Assembly: GCF_001435585.1 (NCBI RefSeq)
Contig: NZ_AZEC01000003.1
Span: forward strand, 54,217 to 118,216
Source: Schleiferilactobacillus perolens DSM 12744
Lineage (GTDB): Bacteria > Bacillota > Bacilli > Lactobacillales > Lactobacillaceae
Direction of reading: 5' to 3'
Length of the DNA: 64,000 nt
Positions 33,676 to 44,883 of this stretch are shown here, one piece after another. The notes beneath the pieces are model-generated. The model saw nothing but the letters and a program-made list of their open reading frames with translations. It was not told the origin of the DNA and ran no database searches. The number at the start of each line of letters is the position of its first letter. The stretch's first letter is position 1. The translations under genes were made by a program, and so were the position numbers.

Positions 33676-35352
33676 TTATTCGATGTCTGTCTGTCGGTCT
33701 AGGTGCAAGACGATGACACCGTCACTTCCCAATTGATAATGAATGCGTAAACGATACACATGATACCGATCACCGGTATGGTGGAATGATTCGAGCGTGT
33801 CGACTGAAAAATCACCTCCTAAAGTGGTTGTAAGCTGCCAGTCACCCAGTTGGATGGTGTGACCGTGGATAATGGGTTCGTGGGGGAGTATCAATATTTC
33901 TTCGAATGAGTTGGCGGGTTGATTGAAGGCCGCGTCGTCGGTGATGGTGACACCGGCGGGGGATACTTGGAAGGTGCGGGTGAGTTTGGTTAAGTGGGAT
34001 TTAGCGGAATAAACCGCTGTCATTTCGATCCGATCAAAATCGGTTGTATGGGTTAGACGACCCATGCTTTCGTCGCCATAATATTGTTCGCAGCCGTTGA
34101 TGAAGGGAACGGAATGACCCAGGGAGCGGGTCTCCAGGATATGATAACGAGTGGTATCGTCGAAATATTGTTTGGTGTAGAGGCCGGAGCCCAGTTCCGT
34201 GATGATGGTCTGGTCCGGTTCGATGATTTCGAAGGTGCCCACATCATTATGGTTATGGGAGACATTGTTGCTGCCGCCTTTGCAGGTCAGGCACCAACCG
34301 TTTTGGCGGCGGATGGTCCAGGCGACAGATGGCAGGTGAGTCACAGGGGGGAGAGGAGTTGGTTGGAAGGCCGGATCGGTCCACAGCAAGTTATGCAGGA
34401 GAGGTGCAAAGCGGCCGTTTTCATCCACCCCGGTAAAAGTCACCGGAGCGGCTAATGGTGCTTGCCATTGTTGGTGACAGAAACTGAGCAAGCCGCTGGG
34501 GATATCGGTTTGACGATCTGGGACATCGCCAAACATGACGTATTGATCGGGATAGACGGATGCGGCGAAAGGAAACTGCGCAATAGCCGCAATCTTAGCG
34601 CCTTGTAAATAGCGGGCATCACCAGTGGCGGCTTGGTAAGCCGTGGCAAAGTAAACATAATAGCCAAACCCATACGCCCAGTAGCTCACGCCTTCTTCCG
34701 TGGCGCCGTCGTTCCCAAAGCCTTGTAAGAAATTCTGCAGGGCGATGTCGACCTTGGCCAAGATTGCCTGCCGGCGTGGTGCCGTGGCGGGGAGGGTGGC
34801 CAGTGCCGCCATTCCCACTGAACCGCCGCAAACGGCGGCCCAGTTGTTGTGCAGGTACAACCATTGCCAGTCATGATCCAGGAAGGGGGTGAAAATCCGC
34901 CGGTCCAATTCATGTTGAAGGAAAGCCACCAGTATAGCTGGCAGATGGGCGCCAGCATCGTGCAGCAGTTGAGCCACAGCTTGCGCCGTCTCACAGGCAA
35001 ACAAGTCGAGAAATTCGGCGATATCGCCATTCTGGCGGATCTGTTCACCAGGTTTGAAGATGTGGGCGGGTAAGGCCCAGGTCGGTTCGCCACCGATTTG
35101 CCAGAGGGTCTCGGCCAGCGCAGCGGCATTCTCGGCCGTGGGGGCCAAGTACCATGCGGCACCCTGCAGTGCCAGGGTTTGGCGACGGGAGAAGTAAACA
35201 TCCTCGTAATGCTGGCGATCACCAGTGGCCATGAAGCGGGCAAAATCCGACCAAGTCAGAGGGGGTAACTGGTCGGGTAAGCGGGCAGCTTCTTGCCGAA
35301 TGTGATCAGCCAGCGGATTGCGCATTCCGCTGAGCACCTGATAAGTATCCAT
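33676..35352 (-). CDS. Heparinase II/III-like polysaccharide lyase
   Basis: 558 residues with no signal peptide, so cytoplasmic. The N-terminal two thirds is an alpha/alpha toroid (LHNNWAAVCGGSVG, YWAYGFGYYVYFATAY). The C-terminal beta-sandwich begins near SNNVSHNHNDVGTFEI, the His-rich motif typical of the heparinase II/III-like lyase superfamily. These enzymes cleave at uronate residues by beta-elimination, leaving a 4,5-unsaturated uronate, which is the substrate of GH88 encoded downstream. The glycan specificity cannot be read from sequence. It is located 18 bases after the small anchored protein gene. Confidence 0.8.
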   Translation of the reverse strand: MDTYQVLSGMRNPLADHIRQEAARLPDQLPPLTWSDFARFMATGDRQHYEDVYFSRRQTLALQGAAWYLAPTAENAAALAETLWQIGGEPTWALPAHIFKPGEQIRQNGDIAEFLDLFACETAQAVAQLLHDAGAHLPAILVAFLQHELDRRIFTPFLDHDWQWLYLHNNWAAVCGGSVGMAALATLPATAPRRQAILAKVDIALQNFLQGFGNDGATEEGVSYWAYGFGYYVYFATAYQAATGDARYLQGAKIAAIAQFPFAASVYPDQYVMFGDVPDRQTDIPSGLLSFCHQQWQAPLAAPVTFTGVDENGRFAPLLHNLLWTDPAFQPTPLPPVTHLPSVAWTIRRQNGWCLTCKGGSNNVSHNHNDVGTFEIIEPDQTIITELGSGLYTKQYFDDTTRYHILETRSLGHSVPFINGCEQYYGDESMGRLTHTTDFDRIEMTAVYSAKSHLTKLTRTFQVSPAGVTITDDAAFNQPANSFEEILILPHEPIIHGHTIQLGDWQLTTTLGGDFSVDTLESFHHTGDRYHVYRLRIHYQLGSDGVIVLHLDRQTDIE

Positions 35353-35370
35353 TGCGGCGGTTATTCCTTT

Positions 35371-35757
35371 CTATTCAATCCAGTCGGCACGGATCAATCC
35401 CATGAAGGTACCGTAGACGGTCACGGTTTGATTCATCTTCAAGGATTTTTGACACGCCACCAACACTTGATATTTAGTGCCGTTTTGCCGCAGAACGATG
35501 CGGTCATTTTTACCAATCTGTTGTTTATTTTTGGCATCGGTTTGGATAATTTGACCGTGGAGCTTAATCCCGCTGCGGTAAGGAATGCGACCTTGTTTGA
35601 ACTGGGTATTGGTGTAAGTCTTGGCCCCTTTTTTGGCTGCCCGTTCCTCTGTCCGGGCTTCCTGCTGGGCTGAAATCTTGGGCTGCAGCCAGTGCACACC
35701 GGCCCAGGCGGCCAGGAGGATCAGCAAGACGACGATCATTCGTTTCATTTGTTTCAC
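35371..35757 (-). CDS. Small membrane-anchored protein with an OB-fold-like C-terminus
   Basis: 128 residues. One N-terminal membrane helix (MIVVLLILLAAWAGVHWL) is followed by a charged stalk and a beta-rich domain (KLHGQIIQTDAK..., then KNDRIVLRQNGTKYQVLVA, then NQTVTVYGTFMG). The strand pattern suggests an OB fold facing outward. No family is recognised. The GTG at 35757 has AGGAGG 10 bases upstream; ATG 35748 is an alternative. It lies between the LacI gene and the lyase in the island, so a surface role in glycan handling is possible. Confidence 0.6.
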   Translation of the reverse strand: MKQMKRMIVVLLILLAAWAGVHWLQPKISAQQEARTEERAAKKGAKTYTNTQFKQGRIPYRSGIKLHGQIIQTDAKNKQQIGKNDRIVLRQNGTKYQVLVACQKSLKMNQTVTVYGTFMGLIRADWIE

Positions 35758-35779
35758 CGTGATCCAGCCTCCTTAACCA

Positions 35780-36751
35780 TTAGGCGTACGCAATGGATTC
35801 GCGCCGGATTAAGTGGGGCGGCACCAGGGTTAAAGTGGATGAGGGCTGGGGCATATCGACCAACTTGGCGAAGCGATCCACAATGAGTTTGGCCCATTGA
35901 TGGACATCGAATTCCACCGTAGTCAATCCAGGGATGGCCCCATGACTGATGGGACTGTTGTCAAAACCTGTCACGGAGATATCCCGGCCCACCACCAAAC
36001 CTTCGTTGGCCGCGCACTGATAGATGGCCATGGCCATGTCATCGTTGAAACAGAGGAACGCATCATAGCGTTTCAACAAATCGGCCCCCATCTGTAAGGT
36101 TGCTTTGAATTCAAAGTGGCCGTTGTAGATGTGCTTGGACACATCGGCGCCGGGGTGATTCAGACCATAAAGCCGCTTGATGGTGGCCAGTCGTTCTTGG
36201 TTGTTGATCGAACCACGGTGGCCTGAAAGAATGCACAGCCGCCGATGTTTACTTTGGCTGATCTCTTGGTACAGCAGCTCAATGGCTTGTTGATTGTCCA
36301 TGCCGACGCAGGGAGAGCGGTCGGTGCGGACATTGGTGAGGAAAACGGCCGGGGTGTTAAGTGCTTCTACCGTATGCTGGGCTTCGGGACTGATATTGAA
36401 GTCAAACACGATCACCCCTTGAAACAAATCGGAACCCAGAATGTCAGGCAGTATTCGATTCGTCGCCAACAGGGAGTATCCTTTGGCTTGAAACTGGTCC
36501 TGCACGGCGTCCAGCAGTTCGTTGTTGAAGACGCCAGAGAAGGAGTCCACCAGACCGCAAACCATGGGGGTGGATTGGCTGGCCACAATTTTAGCCGCCA
36601 TGTGCGGTTTGTACTTAATGTCCTTGGCAATTTTTTTGATCCGCTGCCGCGTGGCTTCACCGACACCGCGATTACCATTGAGTGCATACGACACAGTGGC
36701 GATGGAGACGCCCGCTTTGTCGGCAATATCTTGAATTGTACTGTGGCTCAT
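35780..36751 (-). CDS. LacI-family regulator of the leftward glucuronide unit
   Basis: 323 residues with a LacI helix-turn-helix at 3-50 (TIQDIADKAGVSIATVSYALNG) and a ligand-binding domain. GGAGGTG precedes the ATG at 36751; the longer frame to 36829 has no ribosome site. It is first in the leftward gene series that includes lyase, importer, DUF624 and GH88. Palindromes with the TTAAGCGCTTAC core lie upstream, and a related site sits at the GH2 promoter, so it may control both arms. The inducer is unknown. Confidence 0.88.
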   Translation of the reverse strand: MSHSTIQDIADKAGVSIATVSYALNGNRGVGEATRQRIKKIAKDIKYKPHMAAKIVASQSTPMVCGLVDSFSGVFNNELLDAVQDQFQAKGYSLLATNRILPDILGSDLFQGVIVFDFNISPEAQHTVEALNTPAVFLTNVRTDRSPCVGMDNQQAIELLYQEISQSKHRRLCILSGHRGSINNQERLATIKRLYGLNHPGADVSKHIYNGHFEFKATLQMGADLLKRYDAFLCFNDDMAMAIYQCAANEGLVVGRDISVTGFDNSPISHGAIPGLTTVEFDVHQWAKLIVDRFAKLVDMPQPSSTLTLVPPHLIRRESIAYA

Positions 36752-36779
36752 GGGGCACCTCCGATTGTTTATTACTAAA

Positions 36780-36793
36780 CTTAAGCACTTAAG
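36780..36793. promoter_or_regulatory. Palindromic operator candidate 1
   Basis: CTTAAGCACTTAAG is a palindrome apart from its two central bases, 29 bases upstream of the LacI start at 36751. It shares TTAAG-C-CTTA spacing with the site at 36810. Confidence 0.45.
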
Positions 36794-36809
36794 CAACCCA
36801 AGTGTACAG

Positions 36810-36825
36810 CTGTAAGCGCTTAACG
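36810..36825. promoter_or_regulatory. LacI/CcpA-type operator candidate 2
   Basis: CTGTAAGCGCTTAACG contains the TGTAAGCGCTTA core, which fits both LacI-family operators and catabolite-responsive (cre) elements. The same TGTAAGCGCTT occurs just downstream of the GH2 promoter. The 342-base divergent gap 36752-37093 otherwise holds no gene. Confidence 0.55.
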
Positions 36826-37093
36826 TCAAGGAAATTTTAGTGTTATAATAAAAGTTTTTCTGGATTAGAAACGTTGAAGCACAGGCGTTTGCAAGACTTT
36901 ATCAAAAATTTCAGGCGTTATGAATGTTGATAATCGTGGATTTTACTAAATTTATCTACGCGTCGTTGAATTGAAATATTTTCACATTTATGGCCGACGC
37001 GTTATGATAAGCATGTGTTCGCCCACTGCGTGCTTTGCGAAAAAGAATCGGGTTGGGTAAACTGCTAAGTATGCATGAAAAGGAGAATGGAAT

Positions 37094-38089
37094 ATGGCGA
37101 CGATCAAGGAAATAGCTGACAAGGCCGGGGTATCGATTACCACGGTATCGCGCATCTTGAATTTCGATGCGGCCTTGTCTGTGACAGACACCACCCGTGC
37201 CCGGGTGCTGCGCATCGCAGAAGAACTCGACTACACCCCCCGCCGTAAAAAGGCAGGCAGGACCAGCAAAAAAATTGCGGTTCTCCAGTGGCACAGTGCG
37301 GCCCAAGAACTTAACGACCTCTACTATCTGCAGATTCAAAATGCCATTGAGCGCTCCGCTCTGATGATGGGGTATTCGCTCAACTACGTGACGATCACCG
37401 ATTTTGAGAAGGGCGTGAATAAGAGTTTCTCGGGCATTATCGCGTTGGGAAAATATGATCACGATGAAATTCTGAATATTGCCGATAAAGGGCTGCCCAT
37501 TGTATTTGTTGGCCAAAACTCGCTGGTGTACGGCTTTGACAGTATCACCAGTGACTTTGTCAGTCCGGTCCAATGGATCATTGATCACTTCCAGGAGGCG
37601 GGCATTAACGATATTGGCCTACTGATTGGTCAGGAGGCCACCAGTGCTGGTCGTCATTTAATTAAGGACACCCGGTTGAAGGCCTTTGAGACATTCGGAC
37701 AAGAAGCCGGCGTTTATGATCCCGCCCGGATTTTTGTCGGAGAATTCACCCCGACTTCCGGCTACGATCTGATGAACCAAGCCATTGCACAGTTGGGCGA
37801 CGAATTGCCCCATGCCTTCATCGTGGGGAACGATGCCATGGCGGTGGGCGTGATTCGCGCCTTGCGAGAGCACAATCTGGCGGTCCCTGGCCGGGTGAGC
37901 CTCATCAGTTTCAATGATGTGGCCGTAGCCCGCTATACGACTCCGAAGCTCTCCACGGTCCATGCTTACACCGACTTAATGGGGAGTGGTGCATTGCATC
38001 TGCTGCGCAAACGGATTGCCGATCCGGAACGGGTGCCCCAGCAATTGAACTTTGCCACCAAGCTGATTTTGCGGAAAAGCAGCAAATAA
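37094..38089 (+). CDS. LacI-family regulator of the rightward glycosidase unit
   Basis: 331 residues. The helix-turn-helix at 2-50 (TIKEIADKAGVSITTVSRILN) precedes a sugar-binding domain with the MsmR/EbgR-like YYLQIQNAIERSALMMGYS segment. AAAGGAGAATGGAAT precedes the ATG. It heads the rightward arm, 199 bases before the GH2 gene, which has its own promoter. Two LacI regulators back to back suggest that the arms respond to different inducers or act hierarchically. Confidence 0.88.
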   Translation: MATIKEIADKAGVSITTVSRILNFDAALSVTDTTRARVLRIAEELDYTPRRKKAGRTSKKIAVLQWHSAAQELNDLYYLQIQNAIERSALMMGYSLNYVTITDFEKGVNKSFSGIIALGKYDHDEILNIADKGLPIVFVGQNSLVYGFDSITSDFVSPVQWIIDHFQEAGINDIGLLIGQEATSAGRHLIKDTRLKAFETFGQEAGVYDPARIFVGEFTPTSGYDLMNQAIAQLGDELPHAFIVGNDAMAVGVIRALREHNLAVPGRVSLISFNDVAVARYTTPKLSTVHAYTDLMGSGALHLLRKRIADPERVPQQLNFATKLILRKSSK

Positions 38090-38188
38090 AAATCCATTAG
38101 TAAAATAAATTCAGACATCTGATGAGCGACTATAGACGCTGTCGATAAAGGATGTCTATTTATTTTGCCCATTTAGTCACGGAGACTA

Positions 38189-38236
38189 TTGACAATTTTA
38201 GTAAACAAGATAAGATAAAATCTGTAAGCGCTTCGC
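38189..38236 (+). promoter_or_regulatory. Promoter and operator of the GH2-DUF2264-GH59 operon
   Basis: TTGACA (38189-38194), a 16-base spacer and TAAGAT (38211-38216) make a good promoter. TGTAAGCGCTTCGC (38223-38236) starts at about the transcription start, matching the operator core at 36810 and giving a simple roadblock arrangement. Confidence 0.6.
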
Positions 38237-38288
38237 TGGTTACTTGGCCGGCGTAGGCATCATTCCCTGATTTGGAGGATCGTATCTT

Positions 38289-40090
<1,802 letters not shown>

Positions 40091-40091
40091 A

Positions 40092-41993
40092 ATGACGCCA
40101 CCTTTATTTAATGTCCAATTAAAAAAGAACCCGTTAGAAACTCAAGCCGACATGGAAAAAGCACTGCTGGATCTATTAACACCAGCGATGACAGTGATGC
40201 TTACCGAGAACCGGCCTGGCCGCTTTAAGCTCAGTAGTCACGGGGCAGTGTACACCGCGGACAGAACCGAAATCGAAGGTTTCATGCGCTTACTGTGGGG
40301 CTTAGGACCGTTATTCTCGCAACCGCGCCGCATTACCGAACACTTCACATGGTGGGAATTTGTGCGCACTAGTATTGTCATTGGAACAGATCCGGAGAGT
40401 GAATGGTACTGGGGCCAGGGCCCGCTGCAAGACTATGATCAGCTGTTTGTCGAGATGGGTGCATTATCCGCGTTCTTGTTTGAAACTGAGTCATCGTTTT
40501 GGCGGCATCTCACCACCAAAGAACAAACCCAAATCCTGAATTGGCTGGCCCAGATCAACCAGCGGGTGCTGCCCAAGACCAATTGGTTGTTGTTCCGAGT
40601 GATGGTCAATGCCTGGTTTGTCCATGTCGGCCAAAGCGACCACCAACGGCAGATCGATGCTGATTTTGCCATCACCAACGGCCATTATTTGGATCATGGC
40701 TGGTCTTTCGATGGGTATGAGAATCAAATCGATAACTATATTCCCTTTGCCTACCAATTCTTTACGCTGTTGTATGTGGCCTTTGCCCAACCCCAGGATG
40801 CACAAGAAAAATTGCTGCGCGAGCGGGCCACTGCCTTTGTAAAGAGCTATGCCAATTGGTTTGCGGCGGACGGGGCAGGGCTGCCGTTTGGCCGATCACT
40901 GGATTACCGCTTTGCCCAAGGTGCTTTTTGGGCCGCCTGCGCCTTTGCCCATATTGCAATGCCAGAAGGTTATGCGCTGGGAGATGTGAAACATTTGCTG
41001 CTCAACAACCTGCGCTGGTGGTTTAGTCAGGATATGTTCCAATCCGATGGGCTATTGCCAGTCGGCTACGCCTATCCCAACATGAACTTTGCGGAAGGGT
41101 ACAATGCCCCGGCATCCGCATACTGGGCGTTAAAGACCTTCATCTTTATGGCCTTGCCAGCCGATGACCCATTCTGGCAAGTGCGGGAAGCAGAGCGGTT
41201 TCAGTTTGAACCGGTGAAGCGCCAGCCAGAACCGCGGATGCTGGTGGTCCACAGTCGCACCGGGCAAGAAGTGCAAGCCTTCACCGCCGGCCAGCATTCC
41301 CATGAACACGCCCATGGTGCGGCTAAATATGAGAAATATGTCTATTCCTCTTCCTTTGCCTTCAGCACCCCCAAAGGATCGACTTTACTCAAACAAGGGG
41401 CTTTTGACAGCACTTTAGCGGTATCCGAAAGCGATGAATTTTGGCGGACGGCCTTTCATTACACAGATTGGCAAATTCATGACGACTATGTATATTCCCA
41501 ATGGCAGCCGTGGCCAGACGTGACCATCGATAATTTCGTCATCCCCCAGATGCCTTGGCATGTGCGTGTTCACCACCTTTACACGGCCCGGACCCTCCAT
41601 TTGGCCGAGGGCAGTTTCTCAGCGCCAGACAGTGGGGCGGCGGATGAAAAGGAATTGATCACCGACATTCCCCACAGTGTGTTTTATACAAGCCGTGTCG
41701 GCGTTGTCGGACTAGTGGCGTTGACGCCGGTCTGGGCCGTGGAATTATCCACTCCGGAACCCAACACTAATATCGACTTTCCCAAGACCCGCCTGCCGTT
41801 GCAAACCGCTACCTTGGCACCCGGCGAACACACGTGGATGGCCCTATTCTTGGGCGATCGGGAAAGCGAAAGTATGGTGAACAACCAAATCATCGTGCCG
41901 ACGGTGAGCCAAGATGGTGCCCAAGTCACCATCCAGTGGTCCGATCAAACTCGGACCATTCACCTCGCTGAATGGTCAAAGGAGGTTCGCTAA
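40092..41993 (+). CDS. DUF2264-family protein, probable alpha/alpha-barrel glycosidase
   Basis: 633 residues without signal peptide. The segment PFGRSLDYRFAQGAFWAACAFA and the tryptophan-rich first half (TWWEFVRTSIVIGTDPESEWYWG) match DUF2264 proteins, predicted to have an alpha/alpha toroid plus a beta-sandwich. From memory, this family is linked to the GH154 beta-glucuronidases, which would fit the neighbours, but that should be treated as inference. CAGGAGGGC precedes the ATG, which is two bases after the GH2 stop. Its TAA overlaps the next ATG (TAATG). Confidence 0.75.
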   Translation: MTPPLFNVQLKKNPLETQADMEKALLDLLTPAMTVMLTENRPGRFKLSSHGAVYTADRTEIEGFMRLLWGLGPLFSQPRRITEHFTWWEFVRTSIVIGTDPESEWYWGQGPLQDYDQLFVEMGALSAFLFETESSFWRHLTTKEQTQILNWLAQINQRVLPKTNWLLFRVMVNAWFVHVGQSDHQRQIDADFAITNGHYLDHGWSFDGYENQIDNYIPFAYQFFTLLYVAFAQPQDAQEKLLRERATAFVKSYANWFAADGAGLPFGRSLDYRFAQGAFWAACAFAHIAMPEGYALGDVKHLLLNNLRWWFSQDMFQSDGLLPVGYAYPNMNFAEGYNAPASAYWALKTFIFMALPADDPFWQVREAERFQFEPVKRQPEPRMLVVHSRTGQEVQAFTAGQHSHEHAHGAAKYEKYVYSSSFAFSTPKGSTLLKQGAFDSTLAVSESDEFWRTAFHYTDWQIHDDYVYSQWQPWPDVTIDNFVIPQMPWHVRVHHLYTARTLHLAEGSFSAPDSGAADEKELITDIPHSVFYTSRVGVVGLVALTPVWAVELSTPEPNTNIDFPKTRLPLQTATLAPGEHTWMALFLGDRESESMVNNQIIVPTVSQDGAQVTIQWSDQTRTIHLAEWSKEVR

Positions 41994-44539
41994 TGGATGC
42001 GACTAAGTTCACCATTGACGGTCACGATCTGCATACCGACTGGGGCGACGCGAATACTTTCAAAGGGTTTGGCTACCTCAGCTGCAATAACTCTTCCCGC
42101 TTGCTGTTGGATTATAAGTGGGAACACCCGGAAGTTTATGCGCAATTATTGCAATTGCTGTTTGGCGGGACGCACCCGTTGATGCGGATGTTAAAAATTG
42201 AATTGGGCAATGACGCCAATACGTCTTCGGGCACAGAACCGGCTCCGTTACGCAGTGCGGCGGGGGTAGTCAATGTCCGGCGGGGGATGGGTTTCCAACT
42301 GATCGCCGATGCCAAAAAGATTCAGCCCAATTTGATGACTTCTTTGCTGCGCTGGGGTGAACCTGGGTGGTTACGGACCTTGTGGCGCCATGTGCGGGGA
42401 ACCGATCCTGACCACGAAGTGCCTACTGAAGCTTACGAACCAATGTATCAGTATTATAAAAAGACGATTATCGCCGCCTGGCAAACGTATGGTTTCCTAT
42501 TTAATTATGTGGACCCCGACCGGAATGCAACCCGTTACCCGATGTACCGCTATATCCAATGGTTCGCCAAACGGCTGGCGGTGGATGACACGGGATTTCC
42601 GGCTGATTTCCCCATCGCCCAGTACCAGCAAATCAAAATTATTGCGGCGGATCAAAACTACGATACTGACTTTGGCAGCGCCATGGTCGCCGATCCGGCA
42701 TTGCGGGCGCTGGTCCCAGCGGTGGGCTACCATTACAACACAGCGGACGGCCCGGCCAAACCGTTTACAGCTTTGGCTGATACCTATCACCATGAAGTGT
42801 GGTACAGCGAAGGAATTGCGCCCACTACCAATGGCTCGTTGCGCCAGCAGGACAGCCGCCATACGGGGATTGGCGGCGTCCAAAGCAGCTTGGACGTGGC
42901 TAACCGCTGGATCAAAAGCTATCACCAATCCCGGCGCTCCCACTATATTTTCCAACCCGCCCTGGCGGCGTTTTATCCCGGGGTGCGCTATGCCCACAAG
43001 GATCTGATCATCGCCCAAACGCCCTGGTCTGGTTTCTTCAGTGTTGATAATATTGGGATACAAGTCCTGAAGCATTTCACAGACTTTGCCACGGCGGGTT
43101 GGTTGGACCAGACCGAGACAGCCTGGCGCTACATTAACAGCGCGACATACTCCGCGGCGGAGGGTACGGAGAACGTTAGCCAACAGGCCAATGAACCAAG
43201 TTACTTGACGCTGGCATCGCCAGATGGGCGGGATGTCTCGACGATTTTTGTGAACGACAGTGATGGTCCGCAACACTTTATCGTGCAGCTAGCCAATCTT
43301 TTGACTAATGATAAACCGTTTCATATGTGGGAAACCCGAGGAAGGGAAAGGGCCACTGAAAAATGGGACGATCGGGTTAAACAGTTGGTGGCGACTTTAC
43401 CGGCTGGGGACCATTACGAAATCACGGTACCCGCCCGGGCCATTGCGACCGTGACGACATTAACTGATCAACCAGCCTATCAGCGGATCACTGCGGCCAA
43501 CCCCGATGTCCCGCTGGTAGTGGATGCCCAGCAGGGAATTCTTTTCCAAGACGATTATGCTTATCAGGACAAACCGGCCGACTATCTGCGGGATAGGGGC
43601 GGGGCACCCCAGTACACCACGGATCTGGGCGGTGCCTTTGAAGTGCAGGAAATATCTGTGGGCAAGAGAGCCTTGGTCCAGCAAATTACGGAACAGGAAC
43701 GGGCTTTGGACTGGGAAGAATCCAGTGCCCCCAATTTCACCATCGGCGATGATCGCTGGGAAAACTATCGGGTGAATCTCGGTTTCACGTTCGACACCAG
43801 CACCCGGCAGAATTCAGCCGAGGGCAACTATGTGGCGCTGGGTCTGCGCGAACAGCTCGATCCTGATGGCAGCGTCATGGCCGCCCCCTATGTCACCCAG
43901 CTTTGGCCCGATGGCCGGTTGGTGCTGTGGGAACATGGCCGCATCGTGGCCCGGCAGTACTTGCGGATGTTTGACGCCGCAGTCGACCATGAACTGATCA
44001 TGGCCGCCGTTGGCCACATCATCACCGTGCTGCTGGACGGCGCGCCGCAATTTGAACATCGTGCTGTGGATCGGCCGGCATTAAGCGGCCGGGTTAAAGT
44101 GGGCACAGGTTATTACCACACGATTTTCCATGCCCTGAGTGTGACCGCCGTGCCTCACCAGGTGGCCACTAGTGCCCGCCGCTGGGATGATCTTCATCCA
44201 GGGCTGACGTACACCGGTCAATGGCAGCACTTGGCTGGGCAAGCCAGTGATTATTGGGAACGGTCGTATTCTGTCGGGCAAGCCGACAGCCCGACGCCCA
44301 CCACGCTGCAATTTCATTTCCGCGGCACTGGTTTTGCCCTTATCGGCGGCGGTAACGAGACCGGCCGATTGGACATCCAGGTGGATGATCAATTGACGCA
44401 ACCATTGGCGGCTCCGCTCAACGCGCCGGCCAAACAGCCGAATTTCATCATTGCGGGTCTTGCTGCCGGCGAGCATACTGTGACCATCACGGTGGCTCAA
44501 GGCAGTTACCTGCTGGACGCGATTGAAGTTATCGAATAA
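41993..44539 (+). CDS. GH59-like (galactosylceramidase-family) glycosidase
   Basis: 848 residues, cytoplasmic. The TIM-barrel start FKGFGYLSCNNSSRLLLDY and LKIELGNDANTSSGTEP match GH59 galactosidases. The nucleophile is seen as VWYSEG (Glu273). The acid/base motif, normally Asn-Glu, reads PDRNAT: Ala179 stands where Glu is expected, codon GCA versus GAA. A central beta domain and a C-terminal carbohydrate-binding-like sandwich (FHFRGTGFALIGGGNETGRLDI) follow. It would remove beta-galactose from trimmed oligosaccharides if active. AAAGGAGG precedes the ATG. Last gene of the operon. Confidence 0.75.
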   Translation: MDATKFTIDGHDLHTDWGDANTFKGFGYLSCNNSSRLLLDYKWEHPEVYAQLLQLLFGGTHPLMRMLKIELGNDANTSSGTEPAPLRSAAGVVNVRRGMGFQLIADAKKIQPNLMTSLLRWGEPGWLRTLWRHVRGTDPDHEVPTEAYEPMYQYYKKTIIAAWQTYGFLFNYVDPDRNATRYPMYRYIQWFAKRLAVDDTGFPADFPIAQYQQIKIIAADQNYDTDFGSAMVADPALRALVPAVGYHYNTADGPAKPFTALADTYHHEVWYSEGIAPTTNGSLRQQDSRHTGIGGVQSSLDVANRWIKSYHQSRRSHYIFQPALAAFYPGVRYAHKDLIIAQTPWSGFFSVDNIGIQVLKHFTDFATAGWLDQTETAWRYINSATYSAAEGTENVSQQANEPSYLTLASPDGRDVSTIFVNDSDGPQHFIVQLANLLTNDKPFHMWETRGRERATEKWDDRVKQLVATLPAGDHYEITVPARAIATVTTLTDQPAYQRITAANPDVPLVVDAQQGILFQDDYAYQDKPADYLRDRGGAPQYTTDLGGAFEVQEISVGKRALVQQITEQERALDWEESSAPNFTIGDDRWENYRVNLGFTFDTSTRQNSAEGNYVALGLREQLDPDGSVMAAPYVTQLWPDGRLVLWEHGRIVARQYLRMFDAAVDHELIMAAVGHIITVLLDGAPQFEHRAVDRPALSGRVKVGTGYYHTIFHALSVTAVPHQVATSARRWDDLHPGLTYTGQWQHLAGQASDYWERSYSVGQADSPTPTTLQFHFRGTGFALIGGGNETGRLDIQVDDQLTQPLAAPLNAPAKQPNFIIAGLAAGEHTVTITVAQGSYLLDAIEVIE

Positions 44540-44552
44540 TTCCGCAAGCAAA

Positions 44553-44602
44553 AACGAAGCGGTTCTCATCCAAAATTCTGGACGAGGGCCGCTCCGTTTT
44601 TT
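44553..44602 (+). terminator. Terminator of the GH2-DUF2264-GH59 operon
   Basis: ACGAAGCGGTTCTCATCC pairs imperfectly with GGACGAGGGCCGCTCCGT, and six T follow on the plus strand. Confidence 0.85.
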
Positions 44603-44626
44603 GGTGGGTTGAATCTGGTTAATCAT

Positions 44627-44752
44627 CTATTTGCGGGCACCGGAGTCAATGTGGACATATTGGCGCCGTTGGTGCATGCGCACATACTGGGTGACGAGAA
44701 ACGCTGTGGATAAGGCAGCGGAGAATAAACCAATTGTTTTCATATTGAACAT
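44627..44752 (-). CDS. Small single-helix protein (41 residues)
   Basis: MFNMKTIGLFSAALSTAFLV is followed by a basic, His/Arg-rich tail ending DSGARK. One membrane-spanning or signal-like helix is present. AGGAAGGA at 44769-44761 gives ideal 8-base spacing to the ATG at 44752, the main reason for calling it real. No family is recognised. It sits alone between the GH59 terminator and a short repeat hairpin. It could be a small membrane protein or toxin-like peptide; nothing in the sequence decides this. Confidence 0.5.
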   Translation of the reverse strand: MFNMKTIGLFSAALSTAFLVTQYVRMHQRRQYVHIDSGARK

Positions 44753-44826
44753 AAGAATCGTCCTTCCTGATTTATGGGTATGTTTGATGTGGTCAGTGGA
44801 CAAGCTTTTTCTGGTGAGGGGGGGTC

Positions 44827-44849
44827 GTGCCAATACGGAGCATTGGCAC
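44827..44849. repeat. Minimal palindromic relic of the structured repeat
   Basis: GTGCCAAT-ACGGAGC-ATTGGCAC is a 23-base hairpin consisting only of the two outer ends of the long element plus the GGAGC found inside its 3' arm. It is the shortest member of the family in the window. Confidence 0.55.
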
Positions 44850-44883
44850 TTTAGCCAGCAGGAATCGAAGCTTTCCTTGACCA

